A DNA stretch of 64,000 nucleotides from Arthrobacter oryzae. GTDB taxonomy: Bacteria; Actinomycetota; Actinomycetes; Actinomycetales; Micrococcaceae. Within the stretch, counting starts at the first letter, position 1. Every line of letters starts with the position of its first letter. A program made the position numbers and the translations under genes. Below are positions 32,070 to 41,070 of this stretch, one piece after another. The notes beneath the pieces are model-generated. The model saw only the letters and a list, made by a program, of their open reading frames with translations. It was not told where the DNA came from and searched no databases. The stretch spans positions 4,154,001-4,218,000 of the forward strand of contig NZ_CP132204.1 in the NCBI RefSeq assembly GCF_030718995.1, given 5' to 3'.

Positions 32070-33396
32070 GTGGAACTCCCTGTTGCGTTGTTTCGGCCTC
32101 GTCGAGTAGGTCTTCAAGGTCAGTTTGTTCTGGAACAGCGCCCATTGCAACGGGCGCCGCGATGATGTGGCTGACCCTGTTGCGGCGGCCTTCCAAGCGC
32201 TCCGCCCGCAGCGAGATCCCGTCCACTTCGACAGTGCTGCCCACGATCGGCACCCTGCCGAGGGCCTTGGCCAGCAGGCCGCCCACGGTGTCCACTTCGT
32301 CGTCGTCGAGTTCAACATCAAAAAGCTCACCGAGGTCATCGATGCCCATCCGCGCACTCACGCGGTAGCTGCCGTCACCGAGTGCCACGGCCTCGGCACT
32401 CTCGGTGTCGTATTCGTCCACGATTTCGCCGACGATTTCCTCGATCAGGTCCTCGAGGGTCACCAGGCCGGCTGTCCCGCCGTACTCATCGATGACGATG
32501 GCCACATGCGTGGATTCCTTCTGCAGCTCGCGGAGCAGGTCGCTGACCTGCTTGGACTCCGGAACGTAGCGGACTTCGCGGGCAAGGTCATCCACGATGG
32601 GGGGTTCCTCGTCCGGGCCGAGGCTATGCAGGGCCGCGGCAACATCCTTGAGGTAGATGATGCCCACGATCTGGTCCGTGTTGTCCCGGATGACGGGTAT
32701 CCGCGAATACCCTGACCGCAGGAACAGGGACATGGCGCGGTGAAGGCTCGAGCCGGCGTCGATGCTGAGAATGTCCGTTCGGGGCACCATCACTGCCCGC
32801 ACCAGGGTGTCACCGAAGTCGAACACGGACTGGATCAGTTCCGCCTCGTTGTCCTCGATCATGTCCGACTCGGTGGCGCGGTCAACCAGTTCGCGGAATT
32901 CCTCTTCGCTGAAGGAGGCTTCGTCGCCGCCGCGTGCGCCAGGGGCCACGGCACTGCCCACAGCGACAAGCCAGCCCGGGACGGGCCCAAGAATCCAGCA
33001 AAGGAAGCGGATGATCGGCGCGGTGAACCGCACAACCCCGGCCGCGTGGGCACGGCCCAGCTGCCGCGGTGACACTCCCACGATGACAAAGCCCACCAGG
33101 GCCATGATTCCGGTGGCGGCCAGCCCTGCCAGCCAGACGCTGTCCAACAGGCTGTGCAGGAGGACCGCGACGGCCACGGCCGAGGCCATTTCGAACCAGA
33201 TCCGCCAGAACCGCAGCGAACGCATGTGCGCTACGGGCTGGTCAAGGATCCGCTTGAGGGCCTGGCCGTTGCTTCGAAGCACAGCTTCTTCGGCGTCGTG
33301 GCGCGGCAGGAAGTTGAATGCGGACTCGGCCGCGGTCAGCAAGGCGGCGAAACTGAGGAAGATCAGCGCCATGCCAACGAGGATCAGTGGGGTCAC
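32053..33396 (-). CDS. CorC/HlyC-family (CNNM + CBS) transporter-associated protein
   Basis: The 447-residue protein has an N-terminal CNNM/DUF21 membrane domain of about four helices (residues about 1-190), a CBS pair (from VMVPRTDILSI to about residue 335), and a C-terminal CorC_HlyC domain (YRVSARMGIDDLGELF). This family is linked to Mg2+/Co2+ export or resistance. It overlaps ybeY by four bases and era by 17, in the standard operon order. Confidence 0.93.
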   Translation of the reverse strand: MTPLILVGMALIFLSFAALLTAAESAFNFLPRHDAEEAVLRSNGQALKRILDQPVAHMRSLRFWRIWFEMASAVAVAVLLHSLLDSVWLAGLAATGIMALVGFVIVGVSPRQLGRAHAAGVVRFTAPIIRFLCWILGPVPGWLVAVGSAVAPGARGGDEASFSEEEFRELVDRATESDMIEDNEAELIQSVFDFGDTLVRAVMVPRTDILSIDAGSSLHRAMSLFLRSGYSRIPVIRDNTDQIVGIIYLKDVAAALHSLGPDEEPPIVDDLAREVRYVPESKQVSDLLRELQKESTHVAIVIDEYGGTAGLVTLEDLIEEIVGEIVDEYDTESAEAVALGDGSYRVSARMGIDDLGELFDVELDDDEVDTVGGLLAKALGRVPIVGSTVEVDGISLRAERLEGRRNRVSHIIAAPVAMGAVPEQTDLEDLLDEAETTQQGVPREQAE

Positions 33397-33866
33397 TGCA
33401 TCGTCTCTGAGGGGGCGTCTTTACCGGTGAAACCCTCAAGCAGTTCGCGCTGCAGGCCGAACATCTCTTCCTTTTCCTCGGGATCGGCGTGGTCGTAGCC
33501 CAGGAGGTGCAGGATCCCGTGGGTGGTGAGCAGCAGCATCTCGTCCTGGGTGGAATGTCCGGCATTCCGGGCCTGGACCTCCGCCACCTGCGGACAAACG
33601 GCGATATCGCCGAGCATGCCCTGGGGCGTCGGCTTGTCCGGCGTCCCAGGCGTCAGTTCGTCCATGGGAACGGAGAGCACGTCGGTGGCTCCCGGCTCAT
33701 CCATCAGTTCGAGGTGGAGCTTTTCCATGGCCGGTTCGTCCACCAGGAGGATGGACAGCTCAGCCTGCGGGTGGATGTACAGGCGTTCGAATACAAACCG
33801 GGCCAGTGCGACCAGTTCAGCTTCGTCCACCCGGACGCCGGATTCATTGTTTACTTCGATGCTCAT
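33393..33866 (-). CDS. ybeY: Endoribonuclease YbeY
   Basis: YbeY is a zinc endoribonuclease needed for 16S rRNA 3'-end processing and ribosome quality control. The 157-residue protein has the metal motif THGILHLLGYDHADPEEK, with three histidines in the H-x3-H-x5-H pattern. It overlaps both neighbours by four bases and is translationally coupled with phoH and corC. Confidence 0.97.
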   Translation of the reverse strand: MSIEVNNESGVRVDEAELVALARFVFERLYIHPQAELSILLVDEPAMEKLHLELMDEPGATDVLSVPMDELTPGTPDKPTPQGMLGDIAVCPQVAEVQARNAGHSTQDEMLLLTTHGILHLLGYDHADPEEKEEMFGLQRELLEGFTGKDAPSETMQ

Positions 33867-34951
33867 GCGTGCTCTCCCCGCTTTTCCCGGGGCACGGAAT
33901 GCTTCACCCGGTTCCTCTGTGTTTCGTCCCAGATGCCGTACGCGTTGACAATATCGCCCACTAGCCGGTGGCGGACCACGTCCGAGGCGTCCAGCACGCT
34001 GAAATTCACGTCGTCAATGCCTTGCAGAATTTCCTCCACGATCCGGAGGCCGGAACGGGTGCCGAAGGGCAGGTCCACCTGGGTGACATCCCCGGTGACC
34101 ACCATTTTGGAGCCGAAGCCGAGCCGCGTCAGGAACATCTTCATCTGTTCGGGTGTGGTGTTCTGGGCCTCGTCGAGGATGATGAAGGCATCGTTCAGGG
34201 TCCGGCCGCGCATGTAGGCCAGCGGAGCCACTTCGATGGTGCCCGCTGCCATCAGGCGGGGAATGGACTCCGGGTCCATCATGTCGTGCAGGGCGTCATA
34301 AAGCGGACGCAGGTACGGATCGATCTTGTCGCTGAGCGTCCCCGGCAGGAAACCAAGGCGTTCACCGGCCTCCACAGCAGGCCGGGTGAGGATGATGCGG
34401 CTGACTTCCTTCTGCTGCAGGGCCTGGACAGCCTTGGCCATGGCCAGGAACGTCTTGCCGGTGCCGGCTGGTCCGATTCCGAAGATCACAGTGTTGGCAT
34501 CGATGGCGTCCACGTAGTTCTTTTGGTTCAGCGTCTTCGGCCGGATCGTCTTCCCGCGACTCGAAAGTATGTTGTACGTCAGCACCTCAACCGGGTTCGG
34601 GAGCGACTGGCTCCGGAGCAGGGCGGCCAGTTGCTGGAGGACCGCCGGCGTAATAACAGTCCCCCGGTCAACGAGCCCGCGCACTTCGTGGAGCAGCCGC
34701 ATGATCCTGGGGACGTCCGCGGCGGGACCGCTGATGGCGAGTTCGTTGCCGCGGACATGGAAGTCCACGGCCGGGAACTGTTCCTCGATAAAGCGCAGGG
34801 CCTCATCGTGGCTGCCAAGGGACTGAACCATCTGTTCGGAGTTGTCGAAGATGACCACCTCCGTCCGGACACCGGGAAGACTATGGGGAAATTCACCTGT
34901 GGTGCGCTCTCCGGCGCTGAACCGGGGCCTTCCGTTTGTTGCTTCAGTCAT
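33863..34951 (-). CDS. phoH: PhoH-family ATPase
   Basis: The 362-residue cytosolic protein has an N-terminal KH-like region and a PhoH ATPase domain with Walker A GPAGTGKTFLAMA and Walker B AFIILDEAQN. It is in the PhoH-like (YbeZ) branch that works with YbeY in rRNA metabolism. It heads the phoH-ybeY-corC-era operon. Confidence 0.95.
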   Translation of the reverse strand: MTEATNGRPRFSAGERTTGEFPHSLPGVRTEVVIFDNSEQMVQSLGSHDEALRFIEEQFPAVDFHVRGNELAISGPAADVPRIMRLLHEVRGLVDRGTVITPAVLQQLAALLRSQSLPNPVEVLTYNILSSRGKTIRPKTLNQKNYVDAIDANTVIFGIGPAGTGKTFLAMAKAVQALQQKEVSRIILTRPAVEAGERLGFLPGTLSDKIDPYLRPLYDALHDMMDPESIPRLMAAGTIEVAPLAYMRGRTLNDAFIILDEAQNTTPEQMKMFLTRLGFGSKMVVTGDVTQVDLPFGTRSGLRIVEEILQGIDDVNFSVLDASDVVRHRLVGDIVNAYGIWDETQRNRVKHSVPREKRGEHA

Positions 34952-35322
34952 GGTGCCGGCCTGCGGGCCTCTGGTCCCCTCCAGTTAGGAAATGTGTCTC
35001 CCCGGCCGATCAGTTCGCCTTAGCCGCCTTGGCGCCAGGCTCCGTGCTCGGCCGAGTCCTTCCATCTTACGCCAGTACGCCCTGCAGGGGCCGCGGAGCG
35101 TGAGAGGCAGTCGACAGGACGCAACACTTTCGTTGCAGGTTCCCGTCATTAGGTATCAACTTCGTATCGGCCTCATATCGTTCCCGTTGCAGTTCGGCAG
35201 AGCCCGGCCAAACACCGCCGGGCGCCGGGGACTCTATGCCATGCTGGAATCCGCCGGCATTGCACCGGCAGGGAAGACTTAACCGAGACATTTACAGGGA
35301 CAGGGCGGGGACCCGGAACACC
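34952..35322. other. Intergenic region between phoH and the GerMN gene
   Basis: About 370 bp carries the divergent promoters of phoH (minus) and the GerMN lipoprotein gene (plus). Frames in it have no recognisable product. Several -10-like sequences occur, but none can be assigned with confidence. Confidence 0.5.
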
Positions 35323-36288
35323 ATGGAGATCAGCAATCCACGACGCCGGAAGGCAACAGGAGGCAGGCGGACCCGGTCCGCGGTTCTCCTGTTTGTGCTG
35401 CCCGCGGCCATGGTGCTCTCCGCCTGTGTGGCCACCCCCCAGCCTTCCGCCAGTACCGCAGCCGGCAGCACTCCGCAGGCAGTGACCGGATCCGCCACTG
35501 CCGGGGTTCCCAGCACCAGTGCACCGCTGGAAACCACCCAGGCTTCCAACAAGGCCCCCGTCTACTGGATCGGCCGCAGTAACGAGAACGTCTTTCTGTA
35601 CCGGGAGTTCCGGGACGTCCCCGAGCAGGAAAACCCGGTGACCCGGGCATTGCGCGCCATGATGTCCGACAAGCCGCTGGATCCGGACTTCTTCACTCCG
35701 TGGCAGGACCCGAAGAAACTGGCCACCTCGATCTCGGGCAAGAACGTGATTACGGTGGACGTCTCACCGGATGCGTTCAACAGCAACCTCGATGAAGACA
35801 TGGCCCAGCGGGCCATCCAGCAACTGGTCTACACGGCAACGGCCGCCGGTGCGAGCTCCGGGCTGGTGGACGCCGGCCAGCAAATCCAGGTGGTGATCCT
35901 GGTGGACGGCCACACTGACTACCTCGCCTTCAACCACGTCAGGCTGGGCACTCCCACTCCCCGCGCAGCGGGCATGGTGGCCCCGGTCTGGATTATCGAT
36001 CCGCAGGAAGGCGTGGGCGTTGCCGACGGCAGCGTCAAGATCAGCGGACGGAGCACGCTTCCCGGGGCGAAACTTCGGTGGAAGATCCTTAAACTTGCGG
36101 GCAGCAGCGACAAGACGGCGTATCTGGGCGGCGAGGTGACGGCGTCGGCGGAACAGAACCAGTCAGGGCTGTTCTCGCTGAACGTCAACCTGGCACCGGG
36201 AAACTATGAGATCCGCGTTTCACAGATCGACCCGGGGGCTCCCGACCGGGAGATGAACGTGGACACCCGCAGCTTCAAGGTCGAATAG
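35323..36288 (+). CDS. Lipoprotein with GerMN and Gmad2 domains
   Basis: The 321-residue precursor has a basic N-terminus and a lipobox (VLSACVAT, Cys at about residue 35). A Ser/Thr/Ala-rich linker follows, then a GerMN domain (about residues 80-210, with LVYTATAA and VVILVDG) and a C-terminal Gmad2/Ig-like domain (ISGRSTLPGAKLRWKI). Outside spore formers such proteins are surface lipoproteins of unknown role; LpqB-type relatives lie near two-component systems, but not here. The gene is transcribed opposite to its flanking rsmE and phoH operons. Confidence 0.85.
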   Translation: MEISNPRRRKATGGRRTRSAVLLFVLPAAMVLSACVATPQPSASTAAGSTPQAVTGSATAGVPSTSAPLETTQASNKAPVYWIGRSNENVFLYREFRDVPEQENPVTRALRAMMSDKPLDPDFFTPWQDPKKLATSISGKNVITVDVSPDAFNSNLDEDMAQRAIQQLVYTATAAGASSGLVDAGQQIQVVILVDGHTDYLAFNHVRLGTPTPRAAGMVAPVWIIDPQEGVGVADGSVKISGRSTLPGAKLRWKILKLAGSSDKTAYLGGEVTASAEQNQSGLFSLNVNLAPGNYEIRVSQIDPGAPDREMNVDTRSFKVE

Positions 36289-36306
36289 CGGCTGAGTAGC
36301 GATTCT

Positions 36307-36332
36307 GCCGCCGGCGGTCCGCTGCCGGCGGC
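36307..36332 (+). terminator. Terminator after the GerMN gene
   Basis: GCCGCCGGC pairs with GCCGGCGGC in a 9-bp stem with an 8-base loop, followed by CTTTACT, 19 bp beyond the stop and just before convergent rsmE. Confidence 0.6.
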
Positions 36333-36337
36333 CTTTA

Positions 36338-37120
36338 CTACCAGCGGCCCAGGATATCGCTGGCCAGCACTGTCGCCGCAGGACCTGCCGTAGACGACCT
36401 GAGCACGTGGTGCCCCAGCAGGGCCGTTACGGCGCCGGCGCCGCAGAGCCTGGTGACTTCCCGCGGACTGATGCCGCCCTCGGGACCCACGATGAGGAGT
36501 ATTTCGCGGGGCCCCGGGGCCGGGATCCCGCCGTCGCCGTCGCCGTCGCGCCATGACTCCAGGACCCTCCGGAGCGGGCGGACGGCATCCTCGTGGAGGA
36601 TGATCGCCAGGTCCGCCGCGGAAACCGCTGCCTGCAGCCCGGAACCGTCGACGGCGGCACGCACCTCGGGGATCCACGCCCGCCGCGCCTGTTTGGCCGC
36701 GGCAGTCACCACGGACTGCCATTTGGCGTGCGCCTTGGCTGCGCGCTCCCCTTTCCACCGGACGATGGAGCGTTCCGACTGCCACGGGATAATGGCGTCG
36801 ATCCCCAGCTCGGTGGCGGTTTCAGCGGCGAGTTCGTCGCGGTCCCCTTTTGCCAGCGCCTGGACCAGGACCAGGCGCAGATCCGGGCGCTCCTCCGATT
36901 CGAGGACGGAGCATTCCACCGTCAGCTCGCCGTGGCCGACGGCCGCGACGGTACCGGTGAGCCTTTTGCCGGCACCGTCCGCTATGTCAACGGACTCCCC
37001 CACGGTGATCCGCTTGACGGTGACCGCATGACGGGCCTCGGCACCCTGCAGGACAAAGTGCGAACCGGGCCCCTGGTCGTCCAGGGCGCCCGGGTTCGCG
37101 AAAAAGACCGGATTGCTCAC
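36338..37120 (-). CDS. rsmE: 16S rRNA m3U1498 methyltransferase
   Basis: RsmE methylates U1498 of 16S rRNA using SAM. The 260-residue SPOUT enzyme has an N-terminal PUA-like domain (FVLQGAEARHAVTVKR) and the trefoil-knot motif ILLIVGPEGGISPREV with a second knot piece LLGHHVLRSSTA. It starts two bases after dnaJ and ends the hrcA-dnaJ-rsmE run. Confidence 0.95.
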   Translation of the reverse strand: MSNPVFFANPGALDDQGPGSHFVLQGAEARHAVTVKRITVGESVDIADGAGKRLTGTVAAVGHGELTVECSVLESEERPDLRLVLVQALAKGDRDELAAETATELGIDAIIPWQSERSIVRWKGERAAKAHAKWQSVVTAAAKQARRAWIPEVRAAVDGSGLQAAVSAADLAIILHEDAVRPLRRVLESWRDGDGDGGIPAPGPREILLIVGPEGGISPREVTRLCGAGAVTALLGHHVLRSSTAGPAATVLASDILGRW

Positions 37121-37122
37121 CG

Positions 37123-38250
37123 CTACAGGTTACCGAGACGGTCCCGCAGTTTGGCGAAGACCCCGCCGCTGGCGGAGAGCTTTCCTTCGGTGTACTGCTC
37201 GCCCCGCAGTTTGGCGAGCTGCCGGAGCAGGTCTTCCTGCGCGGCGTCAAGCTTGGCAGGGGTTTCGACCTGCAGGTGGACCTTCAGGTCGCCGCGGCCG
37301 TAGCCACGGAGGTGCGTGACTCCGAGCCCGCGCAGGGTGATCACCTCACCGGACTGGGTGCCTGCCTTGACGTCGATCTCCTGCTGGCCGTCAAAGGTAT
37401 CCAGGCTGAGCTCGGTGCCCAGGGCCGCGGCGGTCATCGGGATGTGCAGGGTCGCGTGGAGGTCGTCGCCGTCGCGGACGTAGGTGGCGTCATTGTTGAC
37501 CCGGATCTCCACGTACAGGTCGCCGGAGGGGCCGCCGGCAGGTCCGGCTTCGCCCTGGCCGCCAAGCTGGATCCGCGTTCCGGTGGCTACGCCGGCGGGG
37601 ACCTTGACCGTCAGGGAACGGCGGCTGCGGATGCGGCCCTGTCCGTTGCACTCGTTGCAGGGATCCTTGATGACGGTCCCGAAGCCTTCGCAGGAGCCGC
37701 AGGGCGCGGCAGTCATGACCTGGCCCAGGATGGAGCGGACGGCCCGCTGGACCTGGCCGCTGCCGCCGCAGATGTCGCAGCGCACGGGGTGGCTGCCGGG
37801 CTGGCAGCAGGAGCCTTCACAGGTGGGGCACGTGACGGCAGTATCCACTTCCAGCTTCTTGTTGACTCCAAAGACGGCGTCGCGGAGGTCGATGCGGACG
37901 CTGATGAGGGCATCCTGCCCGCGGCGGACCCGCGATGCCGGGCCGGCCGAGCCGCCCGCACCGAAGAAGGTGTCGAAGATGTCCTGGAAGGCAAAGCCCT
38001 GCCCCGAGTAACCGGCGCCGCCGAAACCGTTGTCGGTGCCGTTCTCATTGCCGGTGGTGTCATAGACGCGGCGCTTCTGCGGATCGGACAGCACTTCATA
38101 GGCGTGCGTGACGGCCTTGAAGCGGTCCGAGGCATCCTCACCGGGGTTCACGTCCGGGTGCAAGGTGCGCGCAAGCTTTCGGTAGGCCTTCTTGATCTCT
38201 TCGCCCGTCGCTTCGGGCGAGACTCCAAGAACGTCGTAGTGGCTGCTCAA
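37123..38250 (-). CDS. dnaJ: Chaperone protein DnaJ
   Basis: Hsp40 co-chaperone. The 375-residue protein has a J domain with YRKLARTLHPDVNPG (HPD motif), a G/F region, four CxxCxGxG zinc repeats (CPTCEGSC, CDICGGSG, CGSCEGFG, CNECNGQG) and the client-binding C-terminal domains. It is the hrcA-linked DnaJ2-type copy. It lies between hrcA and rsmE and is probably repressed through CIRCE. Confidence 0.96.
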   Translation of the reverse strand: MSSHYDVLGVSPEATGEEIKKAYRKLARTLHPDVNPGEDASDRFKAVTHAYEVLSDPQKRRVYDTTGNENGTDNGFGGAGYSGQGFAFQDIFDTFFGAGGSAGPASRVRRGQDALISVRIDLRDAVFGVNKKLEVDTAVTCPTCEGSCCQPGSHPVRCDICGGSGQVQRAVRSILGQVMTAAPCGSCEGFGTVIKDPCNECNGQGRIRSRRSLTVKVPAGVATGTRIQLGGQGEAGPAGGPSGDLYVEIRVNNDATYVRDGDDLHATLHIPMTAAALGTELSLDTFDGQQEIDVKAGTQSGEVITLRGLGVTHLRGYGRGDLKVHLQVETPAKLDAAQEDLLRQLAKLRGEQYTEGKLSASGGVFAKLRDRLGNL

Positions 38251-38362
38251 AGTTCGTATCTCTTCCTGGTTGTACTGCCTGTAATGCCTTTGGTGTCTAT
38301 GATGCTGCTGCCGTCCCCCGGAAGCCGGGGCACGGAGGCCCGGGTGGCTGATGTATTACCGT

Positions 38363-39376
38363 TTACGGCCCGAGGATCCTGGAAAGGTAGCGTGCCACGG
38401 CACGGACCGCGGCCATGGTGGTGGGATAGTCCATCCGGGTGGGACCGAGCACGCCCACCTTGGCACTGGAACCGGGGCCGTAGCCCGTGGCCACCACCGA
38501 GGCTTCCGCGAGGCCGTCGTACGGATTCTCCCGGCCGATACTGACGGTGACGCCGCGCGGGTCCTGCGCCATCTCGCTGAGGAGGCGGAGCATCACCACC
38601 TGCTCCTCGAGGGCTTCGAGGACCGGGCCGATGCTGAGCGGGAAATCAACGTTGGACCGCGCGAGGTTCGCGGTGCCGGCCATGACCATCCGCTCCTCGC
38701 GGGTGCTGCTGGCAAGGGAGTCCAGGCCGCGGGCCAGCGCCTGGGCTGCGTGCCGGCGGGAGGGTTCACAGCCGGCGACGACGGCGGGAAGCGCCTGCGG
38801 GAGCAGGCTCAGAGGCGTTCCGGCCAGGCTTTTCAGGAACCGTGTCCTGAGTCCTGCGAGGGCCTCGTCGCTGAGCTCCTGTCCGACGTCGATAACCCGC
38901 TGCTCGACTTTTCCCGTGTCCGCAATGAGAACGGCAAGGACCTGGCGCGGGGCCAGCAGCACGAATTCGATGTGCCGCACCATGGCCCGGCTAAGGTGCG
39001 GATATTGCACCACGGCCACCTGGTTCGTCAGCTGCGACAGCAGCCGCACCGTTCGCTCCAGGACATCGTCCAGGTCTTCCGACCCTTCCAGCAGCGTCTG
39101 GATGGCGCGGCGCTCAGCCTGCGACAGGGGCTTGACGGCGGAGATCTGGTCGACGAACAGCCGGTAGCCCTTGTCCGTGGGGATCCGGCCTGCGCTGGTG
39201 TGCGGCGCCGTGATCAGGCCCTCGTCTTCCAGCGCTGCCATGTCATTGCGGATGGTGGCGCTGGAGACCCCAAGGTGGTGCCTCTCCACCAGTGCCTTGG
39301 AGCCCACAGGTTCGCGGGAATGGACGTAGTCCTCCACGATGGCGCGCAATACTTCAAGCTTGCGTGGTTCGCTCAT
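38363..39376 (-). CDS. hrcA: Heat-inducible transcription repressor HrcA
   Basis: HrcA represses heat-shock genes by binding CIRCE. The 337-residue protein has an N-terminal winged helix (SEPRKLEVLRAIVEDYVHSREPVG in part, SSATIRNDMAALEDEGLI), a dimerisation core and a GAF-like domain. The ATG at 39376 gives the family N-terminus. A CIRCE element lies 72-98 bp upstream, so the gene is autoregulated. Confidence 0.97.
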   Translation of the reverse strand: MSEPRKLEVLRAIVEDYVHSREPVGSKALVERHHLGVSSATIRNDMAALEDEGLITAPHTSAGRIPTDKGYRLFVDQISAVKPLSQAERRAIQTLLEGSEDLDDVLERTVRLLSQLTNQVAVVQYPHLSRAMVRHIEFVLLAPRQVLAVLIADTGKVEQRVIDVGQELSDEALAGLRTRFLKSLAGTPLSLLPQALPAVVAGCEPSRRHAAQALARGLDSLASSTREERMVMAGTANLARSNVDFPLSIGPVLEALEEQVVMLRLLSEMAQDPRGVTVSIGRENPYDGLAEASVVATGYGPGSSAKVGVLGPTRMDYPTTMAAVRAVARYLSRILGP

Positions 39377-39447
39377 TCTCCACCTCCGATCGGCTTTCCC
39401 GGGCTGCGGCCCCGGTGCGGGGACCAGCGCATCTGCCCGGGCAACAG

Positions 39448-39474
39448 TTAGCACTCGTCATGTCTAAGTGCTAA
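39448..39474. promoter_or_regulatory. CIRCE operator
   Basis: TTAGCACTC, nine spacer bases, then AAGTGCTAA. This is the CIRCE consensus (TTAGCACTC-N9-GAGTGCTAA) with one substitution. It lies upstream of hrcA and on the side facing the divergent DUF3097 gene. Confidence 0.95.
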
Positions 39475-39623
39475 CCAGTCTAATATGAGTCGCCCCGTTG
39501 TTAGCATTGGTACCGCTCCGGGCGAAACTCCGGCGCGAAACAGGACGTGCACGCCGCAAAGCCACAGCCGGCCTGTTCTCTTCCCTTCTTTCACTTTTTC
39601 TAGCGCAAGGTTGTGTCTATCCG

Positions 39624-40475
39624 ATGTCGTACCAGAACTGGGGCCCGCAGGACATCACGGCTCCCCGGAAGCCGGAGCTTCCCGAAGTGCCGGTGGAGCG
39701 GGGCATGGTGCTGGAGGACGTCCAGTCCGGCTGGGTAGGGGCCGTCACCAGGGTGGAAAAGTCCGGCGGCATGCATGTGGTGGCCCTGGAGGACCGGCGC
39801 GGCAAGTCACGCACCTTCCGGCTTGGCTACGGTTTCCTCCTGGAAGGCCTGCCGATCCGGCTGATGCCCCCTGCGCCCCGAGCCCAGGCAGCTTCCGCGG
39901 CATCCGGCAGGACGGCGTCAGGTTCCGTGCGGGTGGCCGGCCAGCGTGCGCAGGTGGCCAAAGCCAGCCGCATCTGGGTGGAAGGCAAGCACGACGCCGA
40001 ACTCGTGGAAAAAGTCTGGGGTGACGACCTCCGCGTGGAGGGCATCGTCGTCGAGCCTTTGCACGGCATTGACGACCTCGCCGCGGCAGTGGCCGCGTTC
40101 GGACCCGGCCCCGGCCGGCGGCTGGGTGTGCTCGTGGACCACCTGGTTGCCAATTCCAAGGAATCACGAATCGCTGACGCCGTGATGGCCTCCCCCGGTG
40201 CTGCCGGCAACGTGCTGATTGTGGGCCACCCATACGTGGATGTGTGGCAGGCCATCCGTCCGGCCGTCCTCGGCATCGACGCGTGGCCGGTCGTCCCGCG
40301 GGGCGTGGACTGGAAGACCGGAATCCTGACGGCCTTCGGCTGGCCGCACGAGACCAAGGAGGACATCGGCCTCGGCTGGCAGAAGCTACTGGGTGCAGTC
40401 CGCAGCTACGCGGACCTGGAACCCTCGCTGCTGGGCAGGGTGGAAGAGGTCATCGACTTCCTGACGGTCCCGTAG
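39624..40475 (+). CDS. DUF3097 family protein
   Basis: The 283-residue protein belongs to the actinobacterial DUF3097 family: SYQNWGPQDI near the start, then a short SH3-like segment with GWVGAVTRVEKSGG, a linker, and a Toprim-like C-terminal domain (RIWVEGKHDAELVEKVWG, LGVLVDHLVANSKE, VLIVGHPYVDVW). The Toprim-like acidic residues suggest a nucleic-acid enzyme, but no activity is known. The ATG at 39624 starts the conserved region. It is divergent from hrcA, across the CIRCE site. Confidence 0.88.
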   Translation: MSYQNWGPQDITAPRKPELPEVPVERGMVLEDVQSGWVGAVTRVEKSGGMHVVALEDRRGKSRTFRLGYGFLLEGLPIRLMPPAPRAQAASAASGRTASGSVRVAGQRAQVAKASRIWVEGKHDAELVEKVWGDDLRVEGIVVEPLHGIDDLAAAVAAFGPGPGRRLGVLVDHLVANSKESRIADAVMASPGAAGNVLIVGHPYVDVWQAIRPAVLGIDAWPVVPRGVDWKTGILTAFGWPHETKEDIGLGWQKLLGAVRSYADLEPSLLGRVEEVIDFLTVP

Positions 40476-40585
40476 GGGCAACTTGCACTCCTGACCCAGT
40501 ATTCTTGATACGGCGGTTGTTGCTTTTGTGGCAGCGTCCGCTTTTCCGGGAACCACCGCACTACTGCAATCCGAAGGACGACACC

Positions 40586-41005
40586 GTGGCAGAAGACGCA
40601 CGCGAACAACGGGACAACCAGGCCGGCCATGGCCAGCCCCAGTATCATGGTGTCCCCGCCAATGCCCTGCCGCTGACGGCCAACGAAGACCGGCAATGGG
40701 CAACCCTCGCCCACTTCGGCGGCATCCTCGGGTGTGTCCCGTCGCTGTTGATCTACCTTATTTTCAAGGACCGCGGCCCGTTCACGGCGCAGGAATCCAA
40801 GGAAGCCCTGAACTTCACCCTGCCACCCACGATCGCCGCCGTCATCTGCAACGTCCTGGTGATGCTTCCTGTGGTGGGCAATATCTTCGCGGTGCTGGCC
40901 ACACTGATCTGGATCGCCGTGACGTGCTTCTCGGTGGCAGCCGGGATCCACGTAAACCGCGGACAGCCGCACCGCTATGACTACAACCTGCGCTGGATCA
41001 AGTAA
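40586..41005 (+). CDS. DUF4870 (Tic20-like) membrane protein
   Basis: The 139-residue protein has a soluble 45-residue start, the family motif WATLAHFGGILGCVPSLLIYLIFK, QESKEALNFTL, and then two more helices ending with NRGQPHRYDYNLRWIK. DUF4870 proteins resemble Tic20; function unknown. A GTG start is preceded by AAGGA at 7-base spacing. Confidence 0.88.
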   Translation: MAEDAREQRDNQAGHGQPQYHGVPANALPLTANEDRQWATLAHFGGILGCVPSLLIYLIFKDRGPFTAQESKEALNFTLPPTIAAVICNVLVMLPVVGNIFAVLATLIWIAVTCFSVAAGIHVNRGQPHRYDYNLRWIK

Positions 41006-41020
41006 CCAGCCGGAACAGCA

Positions 41021-41062
41021 ATCCGGCCGGATTCAACCGGCCGGGCCGGCCGCCGGCCGGAT
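41021..41062. terminator. GC-rich hairpin between convergent genes
   Basis: ATCCGGCCGG and CCGGCCGGAT are 10-bp arms enclosing more CCGG repeats, between the convergent DUF4870 and hemW genes. There is no T run, so it may only be a weak or Rho-aided stop. Confidence 0.4.
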
Positions 41063-41070
41063 CCCGCAAC

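Noticed and set aside
41021..41062. CCGG-rich repeats as a mobile-element end or REP
   Set aside because: The hairpin lies between convergent stops, and no second copy was noticed in the window.
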